Shown here piece after piece: positions 8,881-16,868 of a stretch of DNA of 64,000 nucleotides. The DNA comes from Muribaculaceae bacterium Isolate-013 (NCI). Its GTDB lineage: Bacteria > Bacteroidota > Bacteroidia > Bacteroidales > Muribaculaceae. Within the stretch, counting starts at the first letter, position 1; each line of letters opens with the position of its first letter. The translations under genes were made by a program, and so were the position numbers. Under the pieces are notes generated by a model that saw nothing but the letters and a program-made list of their open reading frames with translations, did not search any database and was not told the DNA's origin. Location: positions 43,407-107,406 of the forward strand of contig SCEJ01000004.1 in NCBI GenBank assembly GCA_004102785.1, written 5' to 3'.

Positions 8881-9518
8881 GCAAAGATGAAGTCACGCCA
8901 AATTTCGATGAATTGTTTTCCGGCATATTCTGCAAGTTCACGTGTTTTGAAGGCAAGCCGAGCCGCGCTACTCGAGTACGCGTCCGATGATGCGCTATAC
9001 GCGTACGCATAGGCGATGCCGCCATACGCACTGGCGCTGTACGATGACCGACCGACAACACGGCATACAGTAGCCTTTTCTTCATCGTCCATTTCGTTGA
9101 AGCCTTCTTCCGTCACAAGGCTAAACCACGGTGCATAACGCCATTCTCCTTTCTCAAATTTCGGCTCCCAGCCCTCGTTCAGAGCTGCAACTATGATGCG
9201 CATTTTCAGGTAAGCGGTAATATCCGTCATATCGACAAAATTGCCGTTCATCTGCTGCTCATATTGCTTGTAGTGCTGCACAAGTGGATGAGCTTCGCCG
9301 AGTGCGGCCACTGCGTCCTCAAATGTCTTGATGCGCTCGGTAATTGGGCGGTTGTCTTCTGCGAGTTTGATGTGCGCTTCTTCGATGACATAAGTCTTCT
9401 GCGTAGCATCGAAAGTCACGCCGTAGAGATACGGTTCGCGTGTTTCATCGACTACATCGGTAATTACGCCGGACTGGTCGAACACTGTAACTTTGTCGTT
9501 TAATTTCAGATTTTTCAT
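8877..9518 (-). CDS. Protein with DGR-type variable C-terminus
   Basis: 213 residues. The N-terminal ~60 residues are a beta-rich small domain. The C-terminal segment at about 8930-9065 (GRSSYSASAYGGIAYAYAYS, then SASSDAYSSSAARLAF) is almost entirely Tyr, Ser, Ala and Gly. Its variable positions use TAC/TAT and AGC/AGT codons, exactly what adenine mutagenesis of AAC/AAT gives. It ends with RELAEYAGKQF, a tail I associate with Bacteroides phage variable proteins. No template repeat or reverse transcriptase is seen in this element. An alternative is simple low-complexity sequence without retrohoming. Confidence 0.65.
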   Translation of the reverse strand: MKNLKLNDKVTVFDQSGVITDVVDETREPYLYGVTFDATQKTYVIEEAHIKLAEDNRPITERIKTFEDAVAALGEAHPLVQHYKQYEQQMNGNFVDMTDITAYLKMRIIVAALNEGWEPKFEKGEWRYAPWFSLVTEEGFNEMDDEEKATVCRVVGRSSYSASAYGGIAYAYAYSASSDAYSSSAARLAFKTRELAEYAGKQFIEIWRDFIFA

Positions 9519-9688
9519 TGTTTCGATTTGTCTATTTTATCGAGTTTTGGTAATATTTGGTATTTGAGTAATCTCACAGTGTTTGTGAGGCGCAAACTCT
9601 TCCTGACTTTCTTTTCATCTACTGCGTCAAGCAAGCGCGGAATATGTCTGCAAAGTGTAGTGATTAAATCATTCGGCACGGTCTTCAT
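9515..9688 (-). CDS. Small basic protein (57 aa)
   Basis: A short gene reading MKTVPNDLITTLCRHIPRL at its start. Its ATG overlaps the stop of the MBL-fold gene, and its stop overlaps the next start, both as ATGA. This coupling on both sides is strong evidence that it is translated. Basic and helical, probably nucleic-acid associated; family not recognised. Confidence 0.7.
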   Translation of the reverse strand: MKTVPNDLITTLCRHIPRLLDAVDEKKVRKSLRLTNTVRLLKYQILPKLDKIDKSKQ

Positions 9689-10428
9689 CAGTATGGCAGT
9701 TTAGATACGTTGATTTCAATGCCCGAATTTGCCACGTAAACCGGCTTTCCTACGGCTTTCGCTATTCGGGTGCGGAATTGTTCAGCGTCTGCGTGTCGGC
9801 CTGATAGGTGGAGCAATACCACTTCATTTACGGCTTTGAGGTCAGATGATAGAAGTATCTGCTCGGTTGTCTTGATTTCCATGTGTGATTCAAGCAAGCG
9901 TTCACGTGTGCTGCTTAATGTTCGGCCGTTGCTGATTGCGTCTTCAAGAAGTTCATCGGAGTAATTGGCTTCGAGCATGATATGGCTTAAACCGGCAATG
10001 CGGTATTCAAGCATCATCGTGTCGGTAATGAAAAGGAGTTTGCCCATTTCTGAATGTTCAATTACGAATCCGAGGCACGGCACATCGTGAACTACCGGGA
10101 GCGCATAGACTTTGAAGCCGCCCACTTTGTAGCCGTGCATCGGTTCGATATTCTTGCAGAAGACGCGATTTTTCAGCGTTGGGAATGAGTTAAACACATC
10201 TTCAAGTGCCAGCACCCGGATTCCGCATTTCAGAAACTCCGGCAAATACTTTGAGTGGTCGCGATGCTGATGCGACACGATGCACCCGGCAATATTGCTG
10301 ATGTCGAATTTCAGAGCTTTTTTGACCTCTATCATAGGCAGTCCGCATTCGATAATAAGCACTTCATTTGAGGCTTTCAGAATATAACAGTTGCCGTGAG
10401 ATGAGCTGCCGAGGCATATAAGTTTCAT
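9688..10428 (-). CDS. Metallo-beta-lactamase-fold hydrolase
   Basis: 246 residues. The metal-binding motif is HQHRDH at about residues 52-57, preceded by the typical N-terminal strand MKLICLGSSSHGNCYIL with SSHGN. Further His residues (VVHD, LHLSGRH) complete a plausible two-metal site. Located directly downstream of recT, so it may act as the nuclease partner in phage recombination, as MBL-fold exonucleases do in some systems. A generic MBL hydrolase cannot be excluded. Confidence 0.78.
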   Translation of the reverse strand: MKLICLGSSSHGNCYILKASNEVLIIECGLPMIEVKKALKFDISNIAGCIVSHQHRDHSKYLPEFLKCGIRVLALEDVFNSFPTLKNRVFCKNIEPMHGYKVGGFKVYALPVVHDVPCLGFVIEHSEMGKLLFITDTMMLEYRIAGLSHIMLEANYSDELLEDAISNGRTLSSTRERLLESHMEIKTTEQILLSSDLKAVNEVVLLHLSGRHADAEQFRTRIAKAVGKPVYVANSGIEINVSKLPY

Positions 10429-10446
10429 CTGAGTTCTGATTTAGCG

Positions 10447-11406
10447 TTAATAACCGGGGGTGGGCTTTGTGTCAGCTTCAGCGGCGGCGTTGTTGGTCGC
10501 AGTCTTGACCTCGCCGGTTTCGGTATCGACTTCTTCAAAGTCTACTGTCGTAGAATCAAGGTCGAGTTGTTGCGCGTCTGCTATCTGGAGCGTGTCATTG
10601 CGCGATATGAGAGCGCGGTTCTCGGCTTCGGTGTCATGGCCGATAGCGTTCTGCATCTTGATAGAGAGATAGCCGTATTTCGAGATAAGGCGGCGAATGA
10701 CGGTCTTTAATGCCATGTCGTTGAAGTTGCCCTCCCAACCGACACTCTTTGATACAATGCCGTCATTGGCTTTTGCGATGAGCTGCGCAACGGTCGTTTC
10801 TTTCTTGATGCCGGGTGCATAGCGTTTGGCGTACTTTGCCATTTCCTCAACCGACATAAAGAGCGTTTTTGAATAGCCGTTGAGAAGTTGGAAATAACAA
10901 AAGTAGCCGACCACTTTGTCTGATGTGCGCTTGCCGTCAAGAGCGACTTCGCCTGATAGACGGTTGACTGTGCGCAGTTCGCCCTCATATACCATATCGG
11001 CATTGATTGTGCGATACTGCCCGGTGCGCATTGCGAGTTGGATATAACCCTTGTAGCCTGGTATGAATGTCGGGGTCGGTACGGTTACATAGTCAACGCG
11101 GCCGGTCTGCGGGTCGGTTACTTTCTTCTTGTTCTTGTAGACTACGATATACGCGAATCCGAGTGAGCGACTAACCGGCAAGTCAAGGACGGCGGCTTTC
11201 AGAGCCTCCATGACTATCGCGTTAGGATTGCACTCCTGAAGCGACTTGTCGCCGTTGTAGAGGTCGATGATTGATGCAATGAACAAGTCTTTGTTCTCTG
11301 CGAGTGCATTTTGGAATTGTTCTTGTACGCTCTCTGCGTTCAGTACGGCCTTAAGTTTCGCAATTCCGGTCTGACCGGCTTGTGCGATTTGATTGTTTTC
11401 TGCCAT
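10447..11406 (-). CDS. recT: RecT-family single-strand annealing protein
   Basis: 319 residues with the RecT layout: N-terminal helices, SLQECNPNAIVMEALKAAVL, then FIPGYKGYIQLAMRTGQY, the region I most associate with RecT. The acidic, low-complexity C-terminus is also typical. It anneals complementary single strands during phage recombination or replication. Neighbouring SbcC-like ATPase and MBL-fold hydrolase genes make a recombination module. Confidence 0.88.
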   Translation of the reverse strand: MAENNQIAQAGQTGIAKLKAVLNAESVQEQFQNALAENKDLFIASIIDLYNGDKSLQECNPNAIVMEALKAAVLDLPVSRSLGFAYIVVYKNKKKVTDPQTGRVDYVTVPTPTFIPGYKGYIQLAMRTGQYRTINADMVYEGELRTVNRLSGEVALDGKRTSDKVVGYFCYFQLLNGYSKTLFMSVEEMAKYAKRYAPGIKKETTVAQLIAKANDGIVSKSVGWEGNFNDMALKTVIRRLISKYGYLSIKMQNAIGHDTEAENRALISRNDTLQIADAQQLDLDSTTVDFEEVDTETGEVKTATNNAAAEADTKPTPGY

Positions 11407-11408
11407 GA

Positions 11409-11693
11409 TTACTTATTGATGATGTTGTCTAATGCTACACTCATTGCCACGTGCCGGAACACGCCTTTTGTCTGCGGTTGAGTAGCAAAGTCGTGAAGTG
11501 CCGACATTGCTTCTTTGGTGCGTCCGCTTATTCCGATTACGTTAGCGGATGAGTCTTCGGTTACTTCTTCGGCGGCGAGTATAATGATTGCACGATGCTT
11601 GCCGTCTTGTGCGCTCTCAATCATAGTTGAGAGTTCTTTTGCGACTTCGGTTGCTTTGTTCAGAAAGTCGCTTTTCAGAATTGATTCTGCCAT
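11409..11693 (-). CDS. Small hypothetical protein of the recombination module
   Basis: 94 residues, helical, with repeated Ala/Ser residues and no catalytic motif. It sits 2 bp upstream of recT and 20 bp downstream of the SbcC-like gene, so it is co-transcribed with them. Unknown role; a partner of RecT is possible. Confidence 0.6.
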   Translation of the reverse strand: MAESILKSDFLNKATEVAKELSTMIESAQDGKHRAIIILAAEEVTEDSSANVIGISGRTKEAMSALHDFATQPQTKGVFRHVAMSVALDNIINK

Positions 11694-11713
11694 TTTGCGT
11701 TGATTTTATGGGG

Positions 11714-13732
11714 TTAATGAAATAAGTTCTTTTGAGCATTGCCGTCTTCGATGATGAGTTTATCATCGCGTGAAACGACAAGGCAGATGACTTGTGATTT
11801 CATCGGTACGATGTCATTCACTGATTCGGCGTTGTCAACGAATATCGGCGCATATACGCCCTGCGACTTGCAGATTGCGTTGATTATGTCTAAGCCGATG
11901 ATGATGCGCTCTGCATTGCTGCAAGTGCTGTACGGCTTTCCGTTGAGAGTGGCCTCGCACGTTTCCTTTTCTGCTCCGTTGATTGCAGTCGCTATCCAAC
12001 GGAAGCGCACGATTGAGAAAAGACCGTTTATTCTTGCTTCGATTGCTGCGCTTCTTGCTTTGCTAAATTCGGCAATGGTAAATTCGGCTTTTTCAAGTTC
12101 GGCGATTTCTGCGTTCAGGGTCTGATACTGTTTTTCAAGTTCAGAGATTCGAGATTTCGCACGGTCGTTACTTTCACGTTTGCCGAGCCGGACTGTAAGA
12201 GATTCGATTTCTCTTGTCAGTTCATCGCGCTTTGATTTCAGTTCGGCATTGCTTGTTTTGGGCGCGTCTGCCGCCGTTTGTGATTCGAGTTGAGCGATTG
12301 CATCATCAATGCTCTTAATCTCGGTGTCAGCGGCGAGAATGGGCGTAACATCAGGCTCGGTCAGTTCTGCTTTCAGAGCTTCGGAGTTTTCAAGTTCGGC
12401 GATGCGCTTGTTGCGGTTCTCAATGCGCTCTTTGGCCTCGGTAATCTGATTCTCATACCGGGCGCGTTTGTCGTTGTTCGCTTTGCCGAGCCGGGAGTTT
12501 TCGGCGATTTCTCCTGCAACTCGCTCCTGACGCTTTCCACGCTCATTCTCAAAGTTCCGAAGCATTGCAGCTTCTTTTTCTTCGATGTCTGCGACTTCGA
12601 GAGGTCGGCCGCAAGTCGGGCATACAAACTGCGATTCATCGAATGTCAGTTGTTCAGCTTTGATGCTGTCGCTTTTCTTGTGAAGACTGTAAAAGTCTGC
12701 GATGAGCCGTTCACGTGTTGCCGCGCATTCTCTGACTTCGCGCTCGGCGGTCTGAATCGTTACGCCGTCAGTTTCATTTTCGCGTTTGAGCGTCTGAATC
12801 TGATGCTTGATTTCATCGCGGCGTTGCTTCTGCTCATAGTAGCCTTTTCGAGCTTCATCGGTAAGCGTGTTGATGCGCTCAACTCGCTTTTTCCGAAGTT
12901 CTCCTATCTGCATGGTAGCATCTAATCTCTTGCGGTCAGCGGCGCGTTGTGCTTCTGATGCTTCTTCGAGCTGCGCTTCAATGCCGGTACGTTCTTCGCG
13001 CTTTTGTTCGCGCTGTGATTCAAGAGCCGACCAATCTTCTTCATCGGCCAAATCGCGCTTCTTTTCATCTATGCGGTCGGGTATACCTGCGATTTCAGCG
13101 TTGAGCCGAGATTTCTTCGCCGAGATTTCTTTCTTGTATTCATCAAGCGTCTTGCCGGTAATCTCTTTCAGCAAAGCCTCAAAGTCTTCATTTCCGGCTG
13201 CAATCTCGCTGTCAGAGATTGTACCGGCCATTTTCGAGAGCATCGCTTTTTGAGCGTCTGCCGACTGTGCCGTGAAGTATGTCGGGGACGTGATGAACTT
13301 AAATACGGTTTCATTGCAGATGTCGGCGATTTTCGCTTCATATTCACGTGCGCTGCATGGCACATCGTTGTAAAAGCGTTCTTCTTCATTGCCGGTAAAT
13401 ACCGGGTCGGTCTGCCCGGCACGTTTAACCCACTTTTCAGTGAAGCGGCGTGTCAGTCTGATTTCTTCGCCGTTAACTGTGATGACGGCCGATACTTCGT
13501 GCGGTATCTGCGGAATGATGATGCCGGCGTTGTCAATCGTTTTCAGGTCGAATTTCTTGCGGTCTTGACTGTCTTTGCCAAACAGTAGCCACGTGAAAGC
13601 ATCGAAGACGGTAGTCTTGCCTGAGCCGTTTCGCCCGAAGATGTTTGTGAGGCTCTGATTGAAGTCAATCGAGAGTTCACGCGCTCCCTTGAAGTTCAGG
13701 AGAGTGATTCTTTTGAGGATGATTTCTTTCAT
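11714..13732 (-). CDS. SbcC/Rad50-like SMC ATPase
   Basis: 672 residues. Walker A GRNGSGKTT at about 34-42 is followed by coiled coil, a central zinc hook CPTCGRP, a second coiled coil and a C-terminal ATPase half. The signature-like loop is STCSNAERI and Walker B is APIFVDNAES, where the usual catalytic Glu directly after Asp is Asn. No SbcD nuclease is adjacent; the MBL-fold protein might supply it. Shorter than bacterial SbcC (about 1,000 residues), typical of phage versions. Confidence 0.85.
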   Translation of the reverse strand: MKEIILKRITLLNFKGARELSIDFNQSLTNIFGRNGSGKTTVFDAFTWLLFGKDSQDRKKFDLKTIDNAGIIIPQIPHEVSAVITVNGEEIRLTRRFTEKWVKRAGQTDPVFTGNEEERFYNDVPCSAREYEAKIADICNETVFKFITSPTYFTAQSADAQKAMLSKMAGTISDSEIAAGNEDFEALLKEITGKTLDEYKKEISAKKSRLNAEIAGIPDRIDEKKRDLADEEDWSALESQREQKREERTGIEAQLEEASEAQRAADRKRLDATMQIGELRKKRVERINTLTDEARKGYYEQKQRRDEIKHQIQTLKRENETDGVTIQTAEREVRECAATRERLIADFYSLHKKSDSIKAEQLTFDESQFVCPTCGRPLEVADIEEKEAAMLRNFENERGKRQERVAGEIAENSRLGKANNDKRARYENQITEAKERIENRNKRIAELENSEALKAELTEPDVTPILAADTEIKSIDDAIAQLESQTAADAPKTSNAELKSKRDELTREIESLTVRLGKRESNDRAKSRISELEKQYQTLNAEIAELEKAEFTIAEFSKARSAAIEARINGLFSIVRFRWIATAINGAEKETCEATLNGKPYSTCSNAERIIIGLDIINAICKSQGVYAPIFVDNAESVNDIVPMKSQVICLVVSRDDKLIIEDGNAQKNLFH

Positions 13733-13740
13733 TGCGTGAG

Positions 13741-14028
13741 TTATTTGTTTAATCGTTGAATTGCTAATCTTGTAGTTGCGGTGCTATTGATTTCAGCAAG
13801 TGAGGGGCGGCGGTTCGAGAGTAGATGATTCTCAATCTCATCTTTATCGAAGTAGAGTTTGCCATTCTGCTTGTAACTCGGTATTTCCTGGGCTGTCGCC
13901 ATGTGGCGCACACGTGATTCAGAGATTCCGAGAAGAATTGCTACATCTGCGACATTCAACGCTTTCTTGAAAGCGAGAATCATCATACGCTCCATTCGGG
14001 TAAGTCTTTCTTCGATGCTCATTTGCAA
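13741..14028 (-). CDS. Helix-turn-helix protein, excisionase-like
   Basis: 95 residues. The central part (LNVADVAILLGISESRVRHM) is a MerR/excisionase-type HTH followed by SYKQNGKLYFDKDEIENHL, the usual wing of Xis-like proteins. Probably binds DNA as a regulator or recombination directionality factor. It lies 8 bp upstream of the SbcC-like gene. Confidence 0.75.
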   Translation of the reverse strand: MQMSIEERLTRMERMMILAFKKALNVADVAILLGISESRVRHMATAQEIPSYKQNGKLYFDKDEIENHLLSNRRPSLAEINSTATTRLAIQRLNK

Positions 14029-14255
14029 CCTCTCTTTCTTTCTTCGCGGAGTTCTTCAATGCTTGCGCGAAACATCAACCGCCAACCGACATAGGCCATA
14101 ATCGAAAAGAGCCAAACACAGAAGTAACCGGGGCGTCCGTCTGTGCTTTTGAGTGTTTCAACGAGGCATCGAATCGCGTAACTCGCGCCGAAAAGAATCA
14201 TCAACACCGACATTACGACTTGCCACCACAGATAGGCCATTAGAATCTTTCTCAT
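14019..14255 (-). CDS. Small membrane protein
   Basis: 78 residues from the ATG at 14255 (MRKILMAYLWWQ); the frame to 14288 would overlap its neighbour more. Two hydrophobic helices are visible (WWQVVMSVLMILFGASYAI and YFCVWLFSIMAYVGWRLMF), followed by a basic, charged tail. Inner-membrane location likely; function unknown. Confidence 0.6.
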   Translation of the reverse strand: MRKILMAYLWWQVVMSVLMILFGASYAIRCLVETLKSTDGRPGYFCVWLFSIMAYVGWRLMFRASIEELREERKRGCK

Positions 14256-14259
14256 ATTG

Positions 14260-14478
14260 TCAGTTTTCAGGAAATAGGGTTGATACATCTATGTCGAATT
14301 TCTCGGCGATTAGCGACTGCGCGAGAGCGTCAGGCGTTTGTTTGCCTTGCAGCCACATTCGCACCGTGTTTGCAGAGCGTTTTGTCAGTTCTGCAATGTC
14401 TTCGATGAAAGACTGCGCCGGTGTCGGCTTCTCTTTCTCTCGGAGATAGAGGTCTTTGAATGTCATTTGCTTTGCCAT
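14260..14478 (-). CDS. Small Cro-like HTH protein
   Basis: 72 residues containing FIEDIAELTKRSANTVRMWL, a helix-turn-helix, and ending DVSTLFPEN. Close to the repressor-side promoter region, so it may be the Cro/Ner-like early regulator. Confidence 0.65.
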   Translation of the reverse strand: MAKQMTFKDLYLREKEKPTPAQSFIEDIAELTKRSANTVRMWLQGKQTPDALAQSLIAEKFDIDVSTLFPEN

Positions 14479-14483
14479 TGTCG

Positions 14484-14897
14484 TTATTTTTGTGTCATAA
14501 ATTCAATGAGGGCGTTTCTTTCAGCTTCTCTTAAAGGCAGATTCAGTTCGAGTTTCAGAACTATGGCTTTTTCAAGTCCGATTAAGTTTATTGCCGTGTT
14601 GTAGAGTTCATCATCAAGGTGCTGATGCGCTTTTTCAAGCATAACTGTTGCGGCGTTCAGCAAACCGGATTCAAGTTTGCGGATTTCTTCACGCTTGCTG
14701 TCGAGTTTTTCTTTCAGTTGCTCTGCCTGCTGAAAGAATGTGTTAAGCAACAAACTATCGTGGTGCTTCTTGTAGTCCTTGCAGAATGCTTCCTTGTCAA
14801 TGATTTCTCCGGCTTCGAGATACATCCGCTCTACTGCTGAATAGCGATTGTCAGGGATTGTGTAGCCGGTACGTTCTTCAAATTCTTTCTTTGTCAT
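14484..14897 (-). CDS. First early-operon gene, helical hypothetical
   Basis: 137 residues, largely helical, with a coiled-coil stretch around QQAEQLKEKLDSKREEIRKL. It is the first gene after the leftward promoter at 14993-15024. No recognised family; first-gene position suggests a regulatory or immediate-early role. Confidence 0.65.
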   Translation of the reverse strand: MTKKEFEERTGYTIPDNRYSAVERMYLEAGEIIDKEAFCKDYKKHHDSLLLNTFFQQAEQLKEKLDSKREEIRKLESGLLNAATVMLEKAHQHLDDELYNTAINLIGLEKAIVLKLELNLPLREAERNALIEFMTQK

Positions 14898-14913
14898 ATT
14901 GCGTTGAGTTTTA

Positions 14914-14945
14914 TTTGCGTGTTAGGCACTAATTTTGTATATTTG
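14914..14945 (+). promoter_or_regulatory. Rightward promoter for repressor
   Basis: TTTG at 14914-14917 and TATATTTG at 14938-14945 are 20 bp apart, a full match to the Bacteroidetes promoter. Transcription would begin near 14952 and reach the repressor gene at 15070. It faces the leftward promoter. Confidence 0.7.
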
Positions 14946-14992
14946 CACACTCAATTTCGTTGAATGTGGCAATTACTTTCGTGATTGCTCTG

Positions 14993-15024
14993 CAAAGTTA
15001 GAGCAAATATCTGTAATCTCAAAA
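14993..15024 (-). promoter_or_regulatory. Leftward early promoter
   Basis: On the minus strand TTTTG (15024-15020) and TAACTTTG (15000-14993) are 19 bp apart. Predicted start near 14986 drives the early operon. The two promoters point at each other, so transcripts overlap and each reads through the other. Confidence 0.7.
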
Positions 15025-15069
15025 TATTTCGCAGAGAAAATTACTGTAAAAATTCCAACTTTTACCTAT

Positions 15070-15534
15070 ATGGCTGAAAACGAAACAATTAAGGAGCGAC
15101 TGATTTTCTTCATAAAACACCTGAATATTGGTCAAGGCAAGTTTGAAGCGCAATGCGGACTTGCTAATGGCTATGTCAACAACATTCGCCGCTCTGTAAC
15201 ACCTGATAAATTACAGCAAATCGCTCGGCAATATCCCGAACTAAATACGGGGTGGCTGATGACCGGCGAGGGCGAGATGCTGAAAGCAACAGTGTCGCAA
15301 TCGACTCAAGGCGATAACTCACCGAATCTGAACGGCGACAACATCACATACAGCGATACTCATATAATAGGCAAGTTCCTTGATGAGATTGCCGAGCAAC
15401 GAAAACTAACTGAATCCGCGCAGACGTGCCTCGCTACGGCGCAGGCTCAAATAACAGACTTGATAAATCAAAACAAGGAGCAATTCGCGCAATTTATGGC
15501 AATGCTCCAAGTAATGCAAACCGCGAAAGTGTAG
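15070..15534 (+). CDS. Phage repressor, HTH family
   Basis: 154 residues from the ATG at 15070 (MAENETIKERLIFF). The N-terminus FEAQCGLANGYVNNIRRSV is a helix-turn-helix, followed by NTGWLMTGEGEML, a motif I see in all three repressor-like proteins of this window. The C-terminal half is a helical oligomerisation region. It is the first gene on the right side of the face-to-face promoters, so it likely maintains lysogeny. Confidence 0.8.
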   Translation: MAENETIKERLIFFIKHLNIGQGKFEAQCGLANGYVNNIRRSVTPDKLQQIARQYPELNTGWLMTGEGEMLKATVSQSTQGDNSPNLNGDNITYSDTHIIGKFLDEIAEQRKLTESAQTCLATAQAQITDLINQNKEQFAQFMAMLQVMQTAKV

Positions 15535-15537
15535 AAT

Positions 15538-16107
15538 ATGCCGACAACGATATTGATTTCTGCGGCAATAGTCGCGGCGTGTGGTTTAGGCGTTAGCCTC
15601 ATCAATAAATGGGAGAAACGAAAGAATCAGCCTACAGCAAATAATGACAATCCAATTCAACCGAAAACAGATATGGGAGATTTCGTAATTCAGAATAAGA
15701 CAGCGGCATTTATGAATATTGAATACCCCAACCGCGTAAGAATCTTTGAAGACTGCAACCGGCTCATGCAGTCAACTACTAACTTTGACACATTCCAACG
15801 CCGAGCCGCTGAAGCTCTTGATTTCATCAAATGGACTTATGAGCAAAAAGCCGCCGGAATGCCGGTCAAGATGAATATGACGGAATCTGATGCAGTTGAT
15901 GACTTCTGCCGCGTATTCAATAAGCACGCCGCACGAATAGCCGGAAGCATAGCCACAGCCGCAGACACATCGCGCAAAGCGAAAAACGCGCTGCCGAAAC
16001 TTGAATCAATCAAGGCCGCGTTGAAAGATGCTGACAATAAGGCTGAATGCGAATCGGCTATCAATGCGTTAATCTTTAATCTCAATATAGACACAAATGG
16101 AGAATAA
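15538..16107 (+). CDS. Membrane-anchored hypothetical protein
   Basis: 189 residues. An N-terminal hydrophobic helix (TTILISAAIVAACGLGVSL) is followed by KWEKRK and a soluble helical domain. It starts 3 bp after the repressor stop and is likely expressed in the lysogen, so a superinfection-exclusion or regulatory role is possible but not shown. Confidence 0.65.
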   Translation: MPTTILISAAIVAACGLGVSLINKWEKRKNQPTANNDNPIQPKTDMGDFVIQNKTAAFMNIEYPNRVRIFEDCNRLMQSTTNFDTFQRRAAEALDFIKWTYEQKAAGMPVKMNMTESDAVDDFCRVFNKHAARIAGSIATAADTSRKAKNALPKLESIKAALKDADNKAECESAINALIFNLNIDTNGE

Positions 16108-16306
16108 CCGACTGCCGTATTTCCTGATAGACTTGATGAAGTCGTATATCAACGGCGATGCGCCACTTGATGACAAGGCCGATGTGCTGATTTTCGAGAT
16201 TGGCCGTCAGATAGTGAACTGTAACGCGAATAACGAGCCGACCGCCGACCTTGAATATCTCTACGATACGGCAAAGTGGCTTCAATCTGAAATAAAGAAA
16301 ATGTAA
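16097..16306 (+). CDS. Small hypothetical protein
   Basis: 69 acidic residues starting MENNRLPYFLIDLMKSY. It overlaps the previous gene by 11 bp and precedes a membrane gene by 2 bp. Lysogen-operon gene of unknown function. Confidence 0.55.
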   Translation: MENNRLPYFLIDLMKSYINGDAPLDDKADVLIFEIGRQIVNCNANNEPTADLEYLYDTAKWLQSEIKKM

Positions 16307-16308
16307 TT

Positions 16309-16542
16309 ATGAATAAGTTTTATAACGTAGTTCTGCTTGTGCTTTCGTGGCTCTTCCTTGTGGCCGCAGTTGTGATTCTGATATTCTTGCTGTCGTTGAA
16401 CAACGGCGATATGTCGGCGATGTGGCCGATGCTGCTTGGCTCGGCCGTGTCTGCGTTGTTCTTTGCCGCTCTCGCTTGGGTGGCACGTAAAACATCGCTC
16501 TACATTGACAACAAGCGTACCGAAATTGAAGATGCTGAATGA
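16309..16542 (+). CDS. Small membrane protein
   Basis: 77 residues with two hydrophobic helices (VVLLVLSWLFLVAAVVILIF and MWPMLLGSAVSALFFAALAW) and a charged tail. Probably inner membrane. In a repressor-linked operon, so exclusion function is conceivable. Confidence 0.6.
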   Translation: MNKFYNVVLLVLSWLFLVAAVVILIFLLSLNNGDMSAMWPMLLGSAVSALFFAALAWVARKTSLYIDNKRTEIEDAE

Positions 16543-16808
16543 GCAAGACGCGCAACTACAATCCCGATACGTTAGCCGTAATGGAGCGGTTCTTTACGGC
16601 GATTGAAGCGTGTAAGCAACAAAAGCTGATAAAGACCATAACGGCCTACTGTGCCGAATGCGGCATTGATGCTCCACACTTCTACACTCAAAGAAAAGAC
16701 CGCACACGCGGATTCTTCGAGATAGGGTGGGCGGTGCCGCTGATTCGCAACTGCGGCGTATCTTCGCGGTGGCTGCTTACCGGCGTAGGTTCAATGTTCG
16801 CCGAGTGA
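16539..16808 (+). CDS. Repressor-like small HTH protein
   Basis: 89 residues. It ends with SSRWLLTGVGSMF, the WLLTGxG motif also seen in the two repressors of this window. It overlaps the previous gene by 4 bp. Likely a DNA-binding regulator that lacks a separate oligomerisation domain. Confidence 0.6.
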   Translation: MSKTRNYNPDTLAVMERFFTAIEACKQQKLIKTITAYCAECGIDAPHFYTQRKDRTRGFFEIGWAVPLIRNCGVSSRWLLTGVGSMFAE

Positions 16809-16818
16809 AAAATACAAT

Positions 16819-16854
16819 ATTGGCTGGAAATTATATACAATATTTCCGGCCAAT
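16819..16854. terminator. Bidirectional terminator
   Basis: Inverted repeat ATTGGCTGGAAAT / ATTTCCGGCCAAT (13-bp stem with one G-U pair, 10-nt loop) between the convergent 16539 gene and the integrase gene. AT-rich flanks on both sides. Confidence 0.6.
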
Positions 16855-16868
16855 TATATAATCGCGCA

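Noticed and set aside
12290..12925. 211-residue plus-strand ORF in the SbcC-like gene
   Set aside because: Antisense shadow of the coiled-coil coding sequence.
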